The notes under the pieces are model-generated. The model saw only the letters and a list, made by a program, of their open reading frames with translations, did not search any database and was not told the DNA's origin. The translations under genes were made by a program, and so were the position numbers. From NCBI GenBank assembly GCA_963662765.2, contig CAXXUP010000003.1, forward strand, positions 1-64,000: DNA of 64,000 bases. The letters are read 5' to 3'. Positions 25,191 through 34,247 of the stretch are shown here, piece by piece (positions within the stretch are counted from its first letter, which is position 1; each line of letters starts with the position of its first letter). The stretch comes from DATMXT01 sp963662765 (GTDB taxonomy: Bacteria; Bacillota; Clostridia; Oscillospirales; Feifaniaceae).

Positions 25191-25739
25191 GCATGGTTTG
25201 CACTTAAACATATTTACAGCATCTTAAAGCTATGATCCGCTCACATAAATCAGCTAAATAGTATTACAACGCAAAGAGTTGTTTGTGGGTGCGTTCAACA
25301 CGCAGCGATGCCCAATTGATTGCGCCATAAGCATATGGTAATATTTTGAGATGCAAAATCGCGAAGAAATAGAGAAAAATAATTATTGACAGGGAGGACC
25401 CTGTATGATAACATACACCGGGACTACAAAAACATACTGACCATTCCGCAAAGGAATTAAGGCCATACGGACAGCCGGGTCAACCGCCGATTGCAGTTTA
25501 TCTGCATTATTGATTGAGTTAAAAGCTCAAATTTTATGAGTTGGTTACTTAATAACCAAATGTGCTTTGCACAAAACTTGTGAAACGGTCAATAAAGAGT
25601 GGTAATAGTAAGTTTTTGCTGTATAGACTCTGAAAAAACTGTATATAGGCGGGATTCCCTGCCCATTTTCTCAAGTTTTTTTGCATTGCAAATTAACTTG
25701 AGTTTTTTTATGACTTTTTTTAAGGAAAGGGTTGATCAC
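25191..25739 (+). promoter_or_regulatory. Long structured leader of the spermidine operon
   Basis: Around 550 bases with no gene. TTGACA at 25386 with an AT-rich -10 region near 25404-25414 may be the promoter. Five small perfect hairpins follow in a row: 25443-25457, 25492-25506, 25514-25530, 25541-25559 and 25561-25573. A terminator stands at 25670-25709. AAAACTTG at 25573-25580, or AAAAAACT at 25633-25640, can pair with the 5' arm of that terminator and would prevent it forming. This layout is that of an attenuator or riboswitch; it matches no aptamer I know. Confidence 0.55.
25670..25709 (+). terminator. Intrinsic terminator inside the speD leader
   Basis: CTCAAGTT (25670-25677) pairs with AACTTGAG (25695-25702), followed by seven Ts. 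It stands 31 bases before the speD start, the position of an attenuator. Confidence 0.75.
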
Positions 25740-26573
25740 GTGAAAAATATGCTGAAGCTGTACGGCTTCAATAATTTGACAAAAACGCTCAGTTTCAATA
25801 TTTATGATGTCTGCTATGTTCAAAGCGAACGTGAAAAAAGGGATTATATTTCATATATCGATGAACAATACAATTCGGAAAGACTGACAAAGATCTTATG
25901 CGGGGTCACCGAAATCATTGGCGCCAATGTGCTGAACATCTCAAAGCAGGATTATGATCCGCAGGGCGCATCGGTCACGATTTTGATTACTGAAGAGCCT
26001 TTGGATGAAAATCTGGTTGATAAGTCCTGCAATAAGGGACAGTATCTGCTAGCGAGCCGTGAGACAGTCTTGGCGCATCTCGATAAAAGTCATGTTACGG
26101 TACACACATACCCGGAATACCATCCTGAGAATTCCGTTTCCACATTCCGGGTCGATATAGACGTTTCAACCTGTGGCACCATTTCACCGCTTCGGGCGCT
26201 CGATTTTCTCATCGGCAGTTTTGATTCCGACATTATGACGATCGATTACAGAGTACGGGGCTTCACGCGCGATATGGCGGGAAAGAAACTGTTCATTGAC
26301 CATAAGATTGCGTCGATCCAGGACTTTATTGACAGCAAAACACTGTCCAGATACGACGCCATTGATGTAAATATGTATCAGTCGAATCTCTTTCACACCA
26401 AGATGATGATTAAGGAAATCGAGCTGCACAATTACTTGTTCCATACCGATCCGTACGAGCTGTCGCCCAAGCGCAGACTGGAGATCAGCAGCGCCTTGCA
26501 GAAGGAAATGATCGAGATTTTCAGCGGCAGCAATGTTTATGCAAGAAAAGAGGATGACGATGAATCAGAATAG
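25740..26573 (+). CDS. speD: S-adenosylmethionine decarboxylase proenzyme (E. coli type)
   Basis: 277 residues. It makes decarboxylated SAM, the aminopropyl donor for spermidine. The self-cleaving site LDKSH puts Lys 116/Ser 117 at the processing point that yields the pyruvoyl group, and VSTFRVDIDVSTCGTISPL and TIDYRVRGFTRDMAGKK match the E. coli class rather than the short Bacillus SpeH class. The GTG at 25740 has AAGGAAAGG nine bases upstream. It overlaps speA by 14 bases and opens the operon behind a structured leader. Confidence 0.95.
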   Translation: MKNMLKLYGFNNLTKTLSFNIYDVCYVQSEREKRDYISYIDEQYNSERLTKILCGVTEIIGANVLNISKQDYDPQGASVTILITEEPLDENLVDKSCNKGQYLLASRETVLAHLDKSHVTVHTYPEYHPENSVSTFRVDIDVSTCGTISPLRALDFLIGSFDSDIMTIDYRVRGFTRDMAGKKLFIDHKIASIQDFIDSKTLSRYDAIDVNMYQSNLFHTKMMIKEIELHNYLFHTDPYELSPKRRLEISSALQKEMIEIFSGSNVYARKEDDDESE

Positions 26574-28002
26574 AGCGCCGATTTATGAGGCCCTGCGAGC
26601 GTACATCGGTAGTCGGGTCGTCCGGTTTGACGTTCCGGGGCACAAGGGCGGCCGAGGCACCCCGCTGCTGACTGAGTTTCTGGGTGAAGCCTGCTTAAAG
26701 GCAGATGTAAACTCGATGAAGTCGCTGGATAATCTCTGTCACCCGATCTCCGTGATCGCGCAGGCGGAGCAGCTCGCTGCGGAAGCTTTCGGCGCGGCGA
26801 ATGCGTTTTTGATGGTAGGGGGTACGACCTCAGCGGTTCAGGCGATGGTGATGTCCACATGCAAGGCTGGCGAAAAGATCATATTGCCGCGCAATGTGCA
26901 TAAGAGCGTCATAAACGCCCTTGTAATAAACGGCGCAATTCCGGTTTATATCGATCCCGGCGTTGACAAAAGGCTTGGGATTCCGCTTGGCATGTCGCTT
27001 GAGGATGTCAAGGAGACCATTGAGAAAAATAAGGATGCCAAAGCTGTTTTGGTGAACAACCCGACTTATTACGGGGTTTGTTCCGACTTACGGGGAATCG
27101 TTTCGGCGGCGCACGAAAACAATATGCTTGTTTTGGCGGATGAAGCCCATGGGACGCATTTTTACTTCGGCGAAAACCTGCCGGTCTCGGCGATGGCAGC
27201 CGGGGCCGATATGGCGGCGGCAAGCATGCATAAAACCGGCGGTTCGCTTACGCAGAGCTCGTTTTTGCTGTGCGGGGACGCGGTCAATGCGGGCTATGTC
27301 CGGCAGATCATCAATCTTACCCAAACGACAAGCGGCTCCTATCTGCTCATGTCTTCCTTGGATATTGCCAGAATGAACCTCGCTTTAAACGGCAAAGAAA
27401 TTTTCAAAAAAACACTTGAGCTTGCGCAGTATGCCCGTGATGAGATCAATAAAATAGGGGGGTATTACGCATTTGGCACAGAGCTGATCGACGGCGACAC
27501 TTTTTTTGATTTCGACAATACAAAGCTGTCGGTGCACACGCTCGACATCGGCCTTGCCGGTATTGAAGTGTATGACATCCTGCGGGATGAATACGGCATC
27601 CAGCTAGAACTTGGGGATTTGGCCAATTTCCTTGCCATCATCTCTGCCGGAGACCGGGCGTTCGAAATCGAGCGGCTGATCTCGGCCCTTTCGGAGATTA
27701 AGCGCAGATATATGAAGGACAAGGCCGGTATGATCGATCACGAGTATATCGTGCCGCTGGTGGTGGAAACCCCGCAAGCCGCTTTCTTTCACAAGAAAAA
27801 GCTTGTAAGCCTGAAGGAGAGCATCGGAAAAGTAAGCGGTGAATTTGTCATGTGTTATCCGCCGGGCATCCCGATTGTAGCCCCGGGAGAATATATCACC
27901 GCAGAAATCATCGATTATATCAACTACGCCAAGGATAAAGGCTGTTCCCTTACCGGGACGGAAGACCTGCACACCCTAAAAATTAATATTCTGGAGGATT
28001 AA
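26560..28002 (+). CDS. speA: Arginine decarboxylase, aminotransferase-fold (Orn/Lys/Arg decarboxylase)
   Basis: 480 residues. PLP-dependent group III decarboxylase: FDVPGHKGGRGTP near the N-terminus, LADEAHGTHFYFGENLP with the cofactor-binding Asp, and ASMHKTGGSLTQSSFLL with the Schiff-base lysine. C-terminal domain from about 380. Family members use Arg, Lys or Orn; because speB (agmatinase) closes the operon, arginine is the expected substrate. AGAGG six bases before the ATG, within the end of speD. Confidence 0.93.
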   Translation: MNQNRAPIYEALRAYIGSRVVRFDVPGHKGGRGTPLLTEFLGEACLKADVNSMKSLDNLCHPISVIAQAEQLAAEAFGAANAFLMVGGTTSAVQAMVMSTCKAGEKIILPRNVHKSVINALVINGAIPVYIDPGVDKRLGIPLGMSLEDVKETIEKNKDAKAVLVNNPTYYGVCSDLRGIVSAAHENNMLVLADEAHGTHFYFGENLPVSAMAAGADMAAASMHKTGGSLTQSSFLLCGDAVNAGYVRQIINLTQTTSGSYLLMSSLDIARMNLALNGKEIFKKTLELAQYARDEINKIGGYYAFGTELIDGDTFFDFDNTKLSVHTLDIGLAGIEVYDILRDEYGIQLELGDLANFLAIISAGDRAFEIERLISALSEIKRRYMKDKAGMIDHEYIVPLVVETPQAAFFHKKKLVSLKESIGKVSGEFVMCYPPGIPIVAPGEYITAEIIDYINYAKDKGCSLTGTEDLHTLKINILED

Positions 28003-28003
28003 C

Positions 28004-28858
28004 ATGGAGCTTTGGTACACTGAGGAGCATTCGGAAGACACGAGGTTTTCCATTCGGGTGGAGAGACAGCTTTATAACGCGCAAAGCCCGTTTCAGCGCA
28101 TCGATATTTTTGAGTCCAAGGAGTTCGGAAAATTTCTTACCATAGACGGTCTGATGATGGTGACGGAAAAGGACGAATTCATCTATCACGAGATGATCGT
28201 CCATGTCCCGATGGCGACAAACCCTGACATTAAAAAAGTGCTTGTGATCGGCGCGGGCGACGGGGGAACGGTGAGGGAACTCACGAGGTACGCCGGAATC
28301 GAACAGATTGACATGGTGGAAATCGACAAGATGGTTGTCGACGCCTGCCTTGAATTTTTGCCTCAGACGTCCGAGAAATTAAAAGACGGGAGAGTAAACC
28401 TGTGCTTTGAGGACGGGCTGAAATTTGTCCGGACAAAGCAAAACGAATACGACCTGATCATCGTTGATTCTACGGATCCCTTCGGCCCCGGAGAAGGACT
28501 GTTCACCAAAGAATTCTATGGGAACTGCTATAACGCGCTGCGCGAAAACGGCATCCTGGTCAATCAGCATGAGACGCCCTATTATGCCTCCTACGCAAAA
28601 TCCATGCAGCGCGCGCACAAGCGGATCAAAGAGTTTTTCCCGATTTGCAAGGTGTATCAGGCACATATCCCGACCTATCCGTCCGGGCACTGGCTTTTCG
28701 GCTTTGCCTCCAAAAAATATGATCCCATCGCTGATCTGGACGAAGGCAAGTGGAATTCGCTGGAAATTACAACAAAGTACTACAATACTGAGCTGCACAA
28801 AGGGTGTTTTGCGATTCCAAACTACGTAAAGGAGCTTTTGGCAAAAGGTGAAGAATAA
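28004..28858 (+). CDS. speE: Spermidine synthase
   Basis: 284 residues. It transfers the aminopropyl group of decarboxylated SAM to putrescine. Motifs: QSPFQRIDIFES, the nucleotide-binding VIGAGDGGTVREL, MVEIDKMVVDA and the catalytic stretch DLIIVDSTDPFGPGEGLF. GGAGG seven bases before the ATG and one base from the speA stop. It overlaps speB by 11 bases. Confidence 0.96.
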   Translation: MELWYTEEHSEDTRFSIRVERQLYNAQSPFQRIDIFESKEFGKFLTIDGLMMVTEKDEFIYHEMIVHVPMATNPDIKKVLVIGAGDGGTVRELTRYAGIEQIDMVEIDKMVVDACLEFLPQTSEKLKDGRVNLCFEDGLKFVRTKQNEYDLIIVDSTDPFGPGEGLFTKEFYGNCYNALRENGILVNQHETPYYASYAKSMQRAHKRIKEFFPICKVYQAHIPTYPSGHWLFGFASKKYDPIADLDEGKWNSLEITTKYYNTELHKGCFAIPNYVKELLAKGEE

Positions 28859-29693
28859 AAACGTACACACCTTTATCGGATGCGATGGGGAATATGACGA
28901 CAGCAAAATCGTAATTTTCGGAGCCCCGTTTGACGGGACGACTTCTTTTCGGCCGGGTACCCGCTTTGCGAGTGCGGCCATGAGAAATGAAAGCGTCGGC
29001 ATCGAAACTTATAGCCCTTATCAGGATAAGGATTTATCCGATACGGTTATATTTGACGGCGGGGACCTTGAACTCGTTTTCGGGAATCCGTTAAAGTCGC
29101 TCGATCTCATCACGGAGTATACGGCAGAGTTGCTGGAAGACGGGAAGCTTCCCTGCATGATCGGTGGCGAACACCTTGTCACGCTCGGCGCCGTAAAAGC
29201 GGTCGTACGAAAACACCCCGATCTGCATATGATTCATTTTGACGCGCACGCCGATCTGCGGGACGACTACCTGGGGGAGAAGCTCTCACACGCGACTGTC
29301 ATCCGCAGGGTGTGGGACCTTTTAGGAGACGGAAAAATATTTCAGTTTGGGATCCGCTCCGGGGAAAAAAGCGAGTTTGAATTCGCAAAGGCACATACGT
29401 TTATGAGTAAGTTCAATTTTGACGGGCTGGAACAAGCCGCGGATAAGCTAAAGGGAAAGCCGGTCTATTTGACGATCGACCTTGATGTCCTCGACAGTTC
29501 GGTCTTTCCTGGAACCGGAACGCCGGAAGCAGGCGGCGCAACGTTTAACGAGCTTCTGAGTGCGATGCAAAAACTGCACGGTCTTGATATCGTTGCCTGT
29601 GATGTAAATGAGCTTTCTCCGATGCTCGATGCAAGCGGCGCTTCAACGGCCGTAGCCTGTAAAGTTTTGCGTGAATTGCTCTTAATGCTATAG
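28848..29693 (+). CDS. speB: Agmatinase
   Basis: 281 residues of the ureohydrolase family. Manganese ligands are in GGEHLVTLG, HFDAHADLRDD and TIDLDVLDSS; the fold begins IVIFGAPFDGTTSFRPG. It hydrolyses agmatine to putrescine and urea. With speD, speA and speE the operon encodes the whole route from arginine and SAM to spermidine. The GTG start lies inside the end of speE; its GGAG is rather far upstream, so it depends on coupled translation. Confidence 0.95.
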   Translation: MKNKNVHTFIGCDGEYDDSKIVIFGAPFDGTTSFRPGTRFASAAMRNESVGIETYSPYQDKDLSDTVIFDGGDLELVFGNPLKSLDLITEYTAELLEDGKLPCMIGGEHLVTLGAVKAVVRKHPDLHMIHFDAHADLRDDYLGEKLSHATVIRRVWDLLGDGKIFQFGIRSGEKSEFEFAKAHTFMSKFNFDGLEQAADKLKGKPVYLTIDLDVLDSSVFPGTGTPEAGGATFNELLSAMQKLHGLDIVACDVNELSPMLDASGASTAVACKVLRELLLML

Positions 29694-29708
29694 CGGAACA
29701 ACGTAAAA

Positions 29709-29737
29709 GACCCGACTTGTTTAGAGCCGGGTTTTTT
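29709..29737 (+). terminator. Terminator of the spe operon
   Basis: Stem ACCCG/CGGGT with further partial pairing, followed by TTTTTT; 17 bases after the speB stop. Confidence 0.7.
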
Positions 29738-29962
29738 GTGTCTGAGACTGAGAAGTCGGTGATCCACTAGGGTCTTTCAGTGCAAAGGCTATGGAAAGCT
29801 CTGATAGACTTTCGCTGTGCCACCATACCGATTGCGTTGCGATCCTTGTCGGAACAGGGGGACAACCCGGGCAACGTTGACTTTATAATAGGTGCAAATT
29901 TGCAAAGTCGCACCGAGTGAAAATTTCTTTTGCGATGATTACTATGAACACAGATACAGCGG

Positions 29963-30036
29963 ATTGATATGGTGTATTGATATGGTGTATTGATATGGTG
30001 TATTGATATGGTGTATTGATATGGTGTATTGATATG
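29963..30036. repeat. 13-bp tandem repeat, 5.7 copies
   Basis: The unit ATTGATATGGTGT is repeated exactly five times from 29963 and once in part (to 30036). It is in a 500-base gap (29694-30196) without genes. Copy number is likely to vary between strains. Confidence 0.9.
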
Positions 30037-30131
30037 AAGTCGATGAGTTTTTGCAGACTATATGAAGAACCGTAAAATTTGATTGCAGTACCGGCCCACC
30101 ATTGTGCCGGCAAACCGATTGTGCGCCATAA

Positions 30132-30170
30132 TTCACAAGTCCTCCCCTGAAAAAGGGGAGGACTTGTGAA
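30132..30170. terminator. 17-bp perfect hairpin
   Basis: TTCACAAGTCCTCCCCT (30132-30148) pairs with 30154-30170 around loop GAAAA. It lies 26 bases after the SLH protein gene (minus strand) and could end it; it could also be the hairpin of a dispersed repeat, since 24269-24310 resembles it. Confidence 0.6.
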
Positions 30171-30196
30171 AAGGGGTCTGTATGACGGTTGCCGCT

Positions 30197-32758
30197 TCAG
30201 GTCAGCGTGATGCTTTTCCGGGCGGCGGCGTCAAACATGCGGGTGAGAATGGCGGCTACCTCGCTGCGCTTGATGTTTGTCAGCGGATTGAAGGTGCCGG
30301 CAGCGTCCGAGCCGACCAGAATGCCGGCGCGATAAAACGCGTAGATCTCGCCGGCGTGACTCGTGCCCATCGTGACGTCGGGAATGGCCCCGTCCGCGAC
30401 GCTGTTGATGTCGCCGTACTCCGTGGCGGGCAGCGCGTTATAGAAGATGGTTACGAACTCCTCGCGGGTAACTTTCACATTGTAGTCGGCGTATGCGCTC
30501 CCGATGATGCCGTTGTCCAATGCGTAGGTCACATAGCTCGAGTACCAGTACGGACTGCCGTTAGTGAGGGTGACGGCGCCGTCCCGGTGGAGCTGATGCA
30601 TGCAGGCCGCCAGCTTGATGACCTCAGCTCTCGTCATAAGGCTGTCCGGCGAATAGGCTGTGGCCGTCGTTCCGTTGATAAGGCCGCTCTTGTGGGCGTT
30701 TTCCACGTCGCCTCGATACCACGCGCCCTCCGGCACATCGGCGAACGGGAATGTATAGGGTGTCTCGGTCCCCGGATCGGCCGGGGGCACGGTGCCGTTT
30801 ATTGTGAGGGTCGCCATACGGCTTGTGAAGGTCCCGCTCTCATTGGAGACGATGCAGTACACCCGGTGGACAGCCGACACCGCATCGGCTGCGACGGTCA
30901 CCAAAAGATAGTTGTCGTTGACAAGTTCAAACGAGCAGTCGCCGATCCCAGTATTTTCTGAGATATAGCAGTCCACGTCGCCGATGACGACGTGCCACTC
31001 ACGGAATAAATTTCCGGGGTTGGCGCTGCCCTGTGCTAGGCTGGTGGAAAATCCGGCACTCCCGCCTGCCTGAACGGTCTGATCCGCCGGGTACCGGTCG
31101 CTCAGGGTGAACGCTGCAGCATCCGCCACTTCCTCGACCTCGCCCGCTGCTTCAATTTCATCGACGATGGGCGTGATAATGTTGAGGGCAATGGGACGAA
31201 GCTGCGTGATAATCGGGATGAAAATCAGGCTTGATTTTTGGATCAAAACGGGGTAGCCGCTGTTCGCGTCGGCATACTGATACCACATTCCGTAATTGTC
31301 TGAAGTCTCGGCGCCCACACCCAGGTTTAAGACTTCCAATAGCGTTCCTGTGTATACGGTGGCGTTGCCGGGGAAGGCCGCCTGCGAGTCGATGTTGATT
31401 TCAATGTCCTTTAAAGACTCCGGGACGTCGATTTCAAGTTCTTCGCAGGCAATGTCGATGCCGACTTCAATTGCCTTGCCGACCGCAAACTCGATTGTCT
31501 CGCTCAGCCACGAGCTTCCGCCCCGGTTTGTGTCGGTGGCGATGATGCTGGATGTTGGGGAAGTGAATTTGCCGACCCCGATGATGGAGCAGTTGTCGTC
31601 GTTGGCGCCTACGCCGCTCTTGCGGCCGGCGTCGATGCATCCGGCCAGCCAGTAGCAGCCGACGACATAGCCGGTCTTGTCGGCCACGTCGTATCCGCCC
31701 ATAAACCCGGTGCCCGACACAGCCCGGTCATCGTTGTAGCCGACAATGGCCCCGATGCCGGACTCGCCGCTCCGGCCTGTGATGTAGCCTATGTTGTAGG
31801 AGTTGATGGTGACGCCCGCGTAGTTATAGCCGGTGATACCGCCGATCCGGTGGGTGCCCTTGATATCGCCCGTATTGTAGCAGTTGGCGACGATGCACTG
31901 CGGGCCGTTATGGCCGACGATGCCGCCGGTCTCGTGCATGGTGGAGGTGACATCACCTATGTTCCAGCAGTTAAAAATAACGCTGGAGCCGCCGTTTCGC
32001 CCTGCGATTCCGCCGATACGAAAGCGGCCGGTGACGACACCTGCGTTGTAGCAGCCGGTGATGACGCCGCTGTCGTTATAGCCGGCGATGCCGCCGATGA
32101 AATTGTCGCTCGAGCCGATGCCGGTGATGACGCCGGTGTTGTAGCAGTCCACGATGGCGCCCTGGTTGAGGCCCGCGACACCGCCGACGTAGTCGCCCTT
32201 GGCATAGACCTCGCCGCTGCTGTAGCAGTTTTGGATGAGGCCGCTGTTGGAGCCGACAATTAAAGCGACCCGCTCGGTGCCGTGGATAAGCCCGCCGATG
32301 AGGCCGAGATTGATGACGGTGCCGCCCGTCCCCAAAGCCCCGAAGAGCCCGAGATAGCCGCCACTTGGAGCATCGATGTAAAGACCCGAGACCGTGTGCC
32401 CGTTCCCGTCAAAAATGCCGCGGAAGGGGCGGTTTTTGCCGCCGATGGGCGTCCACTGGCGCAGCGTGTCCTTGTTGAGGCGCACATCGGCCGTCAATTT
32501 GAAATATGTGCCTTTGTAATGGGTTCCGGCGTTGACCAAAGCCGATAGTCCGGCCAGTTCTTGTGCAGTTGTGATGAGATAGGGGCTCGCTTTGGTGCCG
32601 GCTCCGCTCCAAGCGGTATCGCTCGTCCCGTCCCAGGTCGTATCCGGCAGCGTAATAGGCGGCAATGTCACAATGAGTTCCAAAGCAGCCGCCGACAGGG
32701 AAGAGGCGGGGAGCAGCAGGGTAAGCGCAAGCAGGAGGGATAACAGCCTTTTTTTCAC
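30197..32758 (-). CDS. S-layer protein with GLUG repeats and three SLH domains
   Basis: 853 residues. A signal peptide (MKKRLLSLLLALTLLLP) is followed by a beta-helix region, about 60-360, with many GLUG-type repeats (YVGGVAGLNQG, FIGGIAGYNDSG, RIGGIAGRNGG). A middle part (about 370-540) has no family I know, then an Ig-like segment (VQAGGSAGF, YCIVSNESG) and three SLH domains from about 670 (FADVPEGAWYRGDVE). SLH domains bind cell-wall polymers. GGAGGTG eight bases before a GTG start. A lipoprotein gene 36 bases upstream is in the same direction. Confidence 0.9.
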   Translation of the reverse strand: MKKRLLSLLLALTLLLPASSLSAAALELIVTLPPITLPDTTWDGTSDTAWSGAGTKASPYLITTAQELAGLSALVNAGTHYKGTYFKLTADVRLNKDTLRQWTPIGGKNRPFRGIFDGNGHTVSGLYIDAPSGGYLGLFGALGTGGTVINLGLIGGLIHGTERVALIVGSNSGLIQNCYSSGEVYAKGDYVGGVAGLNQGAIVDCYNTGVITGIGSSDNFIGGIAGYNDSGVITGCYNAGVVTGRFRIGGIAGRNGGSSVIFNCWNIGDVTSTMHETGGIVGHNGPQCIVANCYNTGDIKGTHRIGGITGYNYAGVTINSYNIGYITGRSGESGIGAIVGYNDDRAVSGTGFMGGYDVADKTGYVVGCYWLAGCIDAGRKSGVGANDDNCSIIGVGKFTSPTSSIIATDTNRGGSSWLSETIEFAVGKAIEVGIDIACEELEIDVPESLKDIEINIDSQAAFPGNATVYTGTLLEVLNLGVGAETSDNYGMWYQYADANSGYPVLIQKSSLIFIPIITQLRPIALNIITPIVDEIEAAGEVEEVADAAAFTLSDRYPADQTVQAGGSAGFSTSLAQGSANPGNLFREWHVVIGDVDCYISENTGIGDCSFELVNDNYLLVTVAADAVSAVHRVYCIVSNESGTFTSRMATLTINGTVPPADPGTETPYTFPFADVPEGAWYRGDVENAHKSGLINGTTATAYSPDSLMTRAEVIKLAACMHQLHRDGAVTLTNGSPYWYSSYVTYALDNGIIGSAYADYNVKVTREEFVTIFYNALPATEYGDINSVADGAIPDVTMGTSHAGEIYAFYRAGILVGSDAAGTFNPLTNIKRSEVAAILTRMFDAAARKSITLT

Positions 32759-32794
32759 CGAAGAGCACCTCCGTTATATTATTGATCTGTTTTG

Positions 32795-33331
32795 CTATTC
32801 TTCAATGACCGAAACTTGAATCATCACAGACTCGGAGACGTAGCCGCAGTCGATGTGCAGCCCGTCGGCGTTGTCGGCCGAGAAAGAATAGATGCCCTGC
32901 ATATCGGACTCGACGACATTCTGGTCAAAGCCGGCGTCCGGCAACCCTGCGGTGTATTCTTTGCAGTCGTCCATGGTCATGTCGACCAGCATAACGCCGG
33001 CCATCTTGCCCGCAACCTCTTCTGACGTCGCAACCGTTCCGACGGAGGGTTTCGGGATATCATTTAGGAGCGCATAGGAAGGCCAGTCGCCGCCGTACTC
33101 CATGGTGGTGTCACCGGCTGTGACTTTTCCTTCGGCACCCTCTTCAAGGCTGTCTTTAATGTCGTCGCCGAGGCTTTGTTTGTCGCCCGGCTCTTTAGCG
33201 GTTGTTTCATCTTTTTCCTCAGCTTCCTCTTGTGCGGGAGGTTCGGTCGTAGTCTCTTTGCTGGCGGTGCCGCAGCCGACGAGAGCGAGCGCAAGCAGCA
33301 CAGATAAAAGCACTATGAGATATTTCTTCAT
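32795..33331 (-). CDS. Lipoprotein of unknown function
   Basis: 178 residues. Lipoprotein signal with lipobox LVGC (Cys 20), then an acidic linker rich in Glu, Thr and Lys (about 22-75), and a folded domain of some 100 residues starting MEYGGDWPSYALLNDIPKP. The domain with WPS and the late DNADGLHIDCGY strand resembles small secreted domains of clostridial lipoproteins without a named function. AGGAGGG before the ATG. It has a promoter and probably shares its transcript with the SLH protein downstream. Confidence 0.8.
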   Translation of the reverse strand: MKKYLIVLLSVLLALALVGCGTASKETTTEPPAQEEAEEKDETTAKEPGDKQSLGDDIKDSLEEGAEGKVTAGDTTMEYGGDWPSYALLNDIPKPSVGTVATSEEVAGKMAGVMLVDMTMDDCKEYTAGLPDAGFDQNVVESDMQGIYSFSADNADGLHIDCGYVSESVMIQVSVIEE

Positions 33332-33376
33332 CGTTACCCTCCTTAAAAAGTCTGTTAAGCAGATTCTTCCACTTAA

Positions 33377-33405
33377 ATTATACCTTTGGAATTTTCGTCT
33401 GTCGG
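33377..33405 (-). promoter_or_regulatory. Promoter of the lipoprotein/SLH operon
   Basis: Minus-strand CCGACA (33405-33400), 17 bases, TATAAT (33382-33377). Confidence 0.55.
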
Positions 33406-33509
33406 GTACCGAAAGGCGGGCTTAGGGGCTCCCTTTTTCTACAGATGGGTATTTTTCATCCTTATCAAGATCCATATGGATATTTTTTCATGGGAAGGCC
33501 CCGGAATGT

Positions 33510-33538
33510 TTGCCCCGCGGGAAAACAAGTGCTATACT
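33510..33538 (+). promoter_or_regulatory. Promoter of the LuxR-type regulator
   Basis: TTGCCC (33510-33515), 17-base spacer, TATACT (33533-33538), 24 bases before the ATG. Confidence 0.6.
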
Positions 33539-33561
33539 TTTCGTGTAAGGTGGTGAATGAC

Positions 33562-34179
33562 ATGGCCCAAATCCTGATTGTGGAGGACCACGCGGTCGTC
33601 AGCGATGCGCTGGAGGCTGCCTTGAATATGACCGAAGGGATGGAAGTGGCAGCGACGACGACCGACGCGTCCATGGCCGCTCTGCTCTGCGAGCAGAAGA
33701 ATATCGACCTTGCCCTCATTGACATCTGCGCCGAAAACGGCTCCTCCGGAATCGAGGCCTGCCGCGAAATCAAAAAACTGTACCCGCGCATCAAGGTCGT
33801 GCTCATGACCGGCGTGCCGGAAATCACGTTTGTGGACCGCGCGAAGCAGGCGGGCGCTGAAGGATTTGTCTATAAGAGCACGCGGCTAAAAAACGTCATT
33901 TTCACCATTCAAAATACCCTGGCAGGCTACACCACTTATCCTCAGCATGTGGACACACCGCTCGCGAGTGCGACAGTGAAGCTCACGCCGCACGAAATCG
34001 AGGTGCTGCGGCTCTTTTGCGACGGGAAGCGCCGCGCCGAGATCGCGCACGAGCTTGCCGTCAGCGAGGCGACGCTGAAAAAGCAGATCACGGAGATGCT
34101 CTCCAAGACCGGCTTTCACTCCATTGCGAAGCTGACGTCCTTTGCCCTGGCAAACGACTATATCAATCCGAAGATATAA
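33562..34179 (+). CDS. NarL/LuxR-family response regulator
   Basis: 205 residues. Receiver domain about 3-118 with D9 and phospho-acceptor D54 (ALIDICAENGSSG), then VYKSTRLKNV. The LuxR-type helix-turn-helix at about 140-200 (LTPHEIEVLRLFCDGKRRAEIAHELAVSEATLKKQI, here quoted in part only by its ends LTPHE and LKKQI) is complete. It converges with the kinase at 34248 across a shared terminator and is probably its partner. AAGGTGG about eight bases before the ATG. Confidence 0.9.
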   Translation: MAQILIVEDHAVVSDALEAALNMTEGMEVAATTTDASMAALLCEQKNIDLALIDICAENGSSGIEACREIKKLYPRIKVVLMTGVPEITFVDRAKQAGAEGFVYKSTRLKNVIFTIQNTLAGYTTYPQHVDTPLASATVKLTPHEIEVLRLFCDGKRRAEIAHELAVSEATLKKQITEMLSKTGFHSIAKLTSFALANDYINPKI

Positions 34180-34190
34180 AGATGAAAAAT

Positions 34191-34225
34191 AAGGGCCGGT
34201 TTTGCGTTTTGCAAAACCGGCCCTT
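34191..34225. terminator. Bidirectional terminator between regulator and kinase
   Basis: A perfect 15-bp stem (arm AAGGGCCGGTTTTGC) with loop GTTTT and flanking A/T runs on both sides. Confidence 0.88.
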
Positions 34226-34247
34226 GTTTTATATAATTTCCTGCCCG

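Noticed and set aside
30182..30961. 259-residue plus-strand frame opposite the SLH domains
   Set aside because: Antisense shadow of a GC-rich gene; no ribosome site and no recognisable domain.
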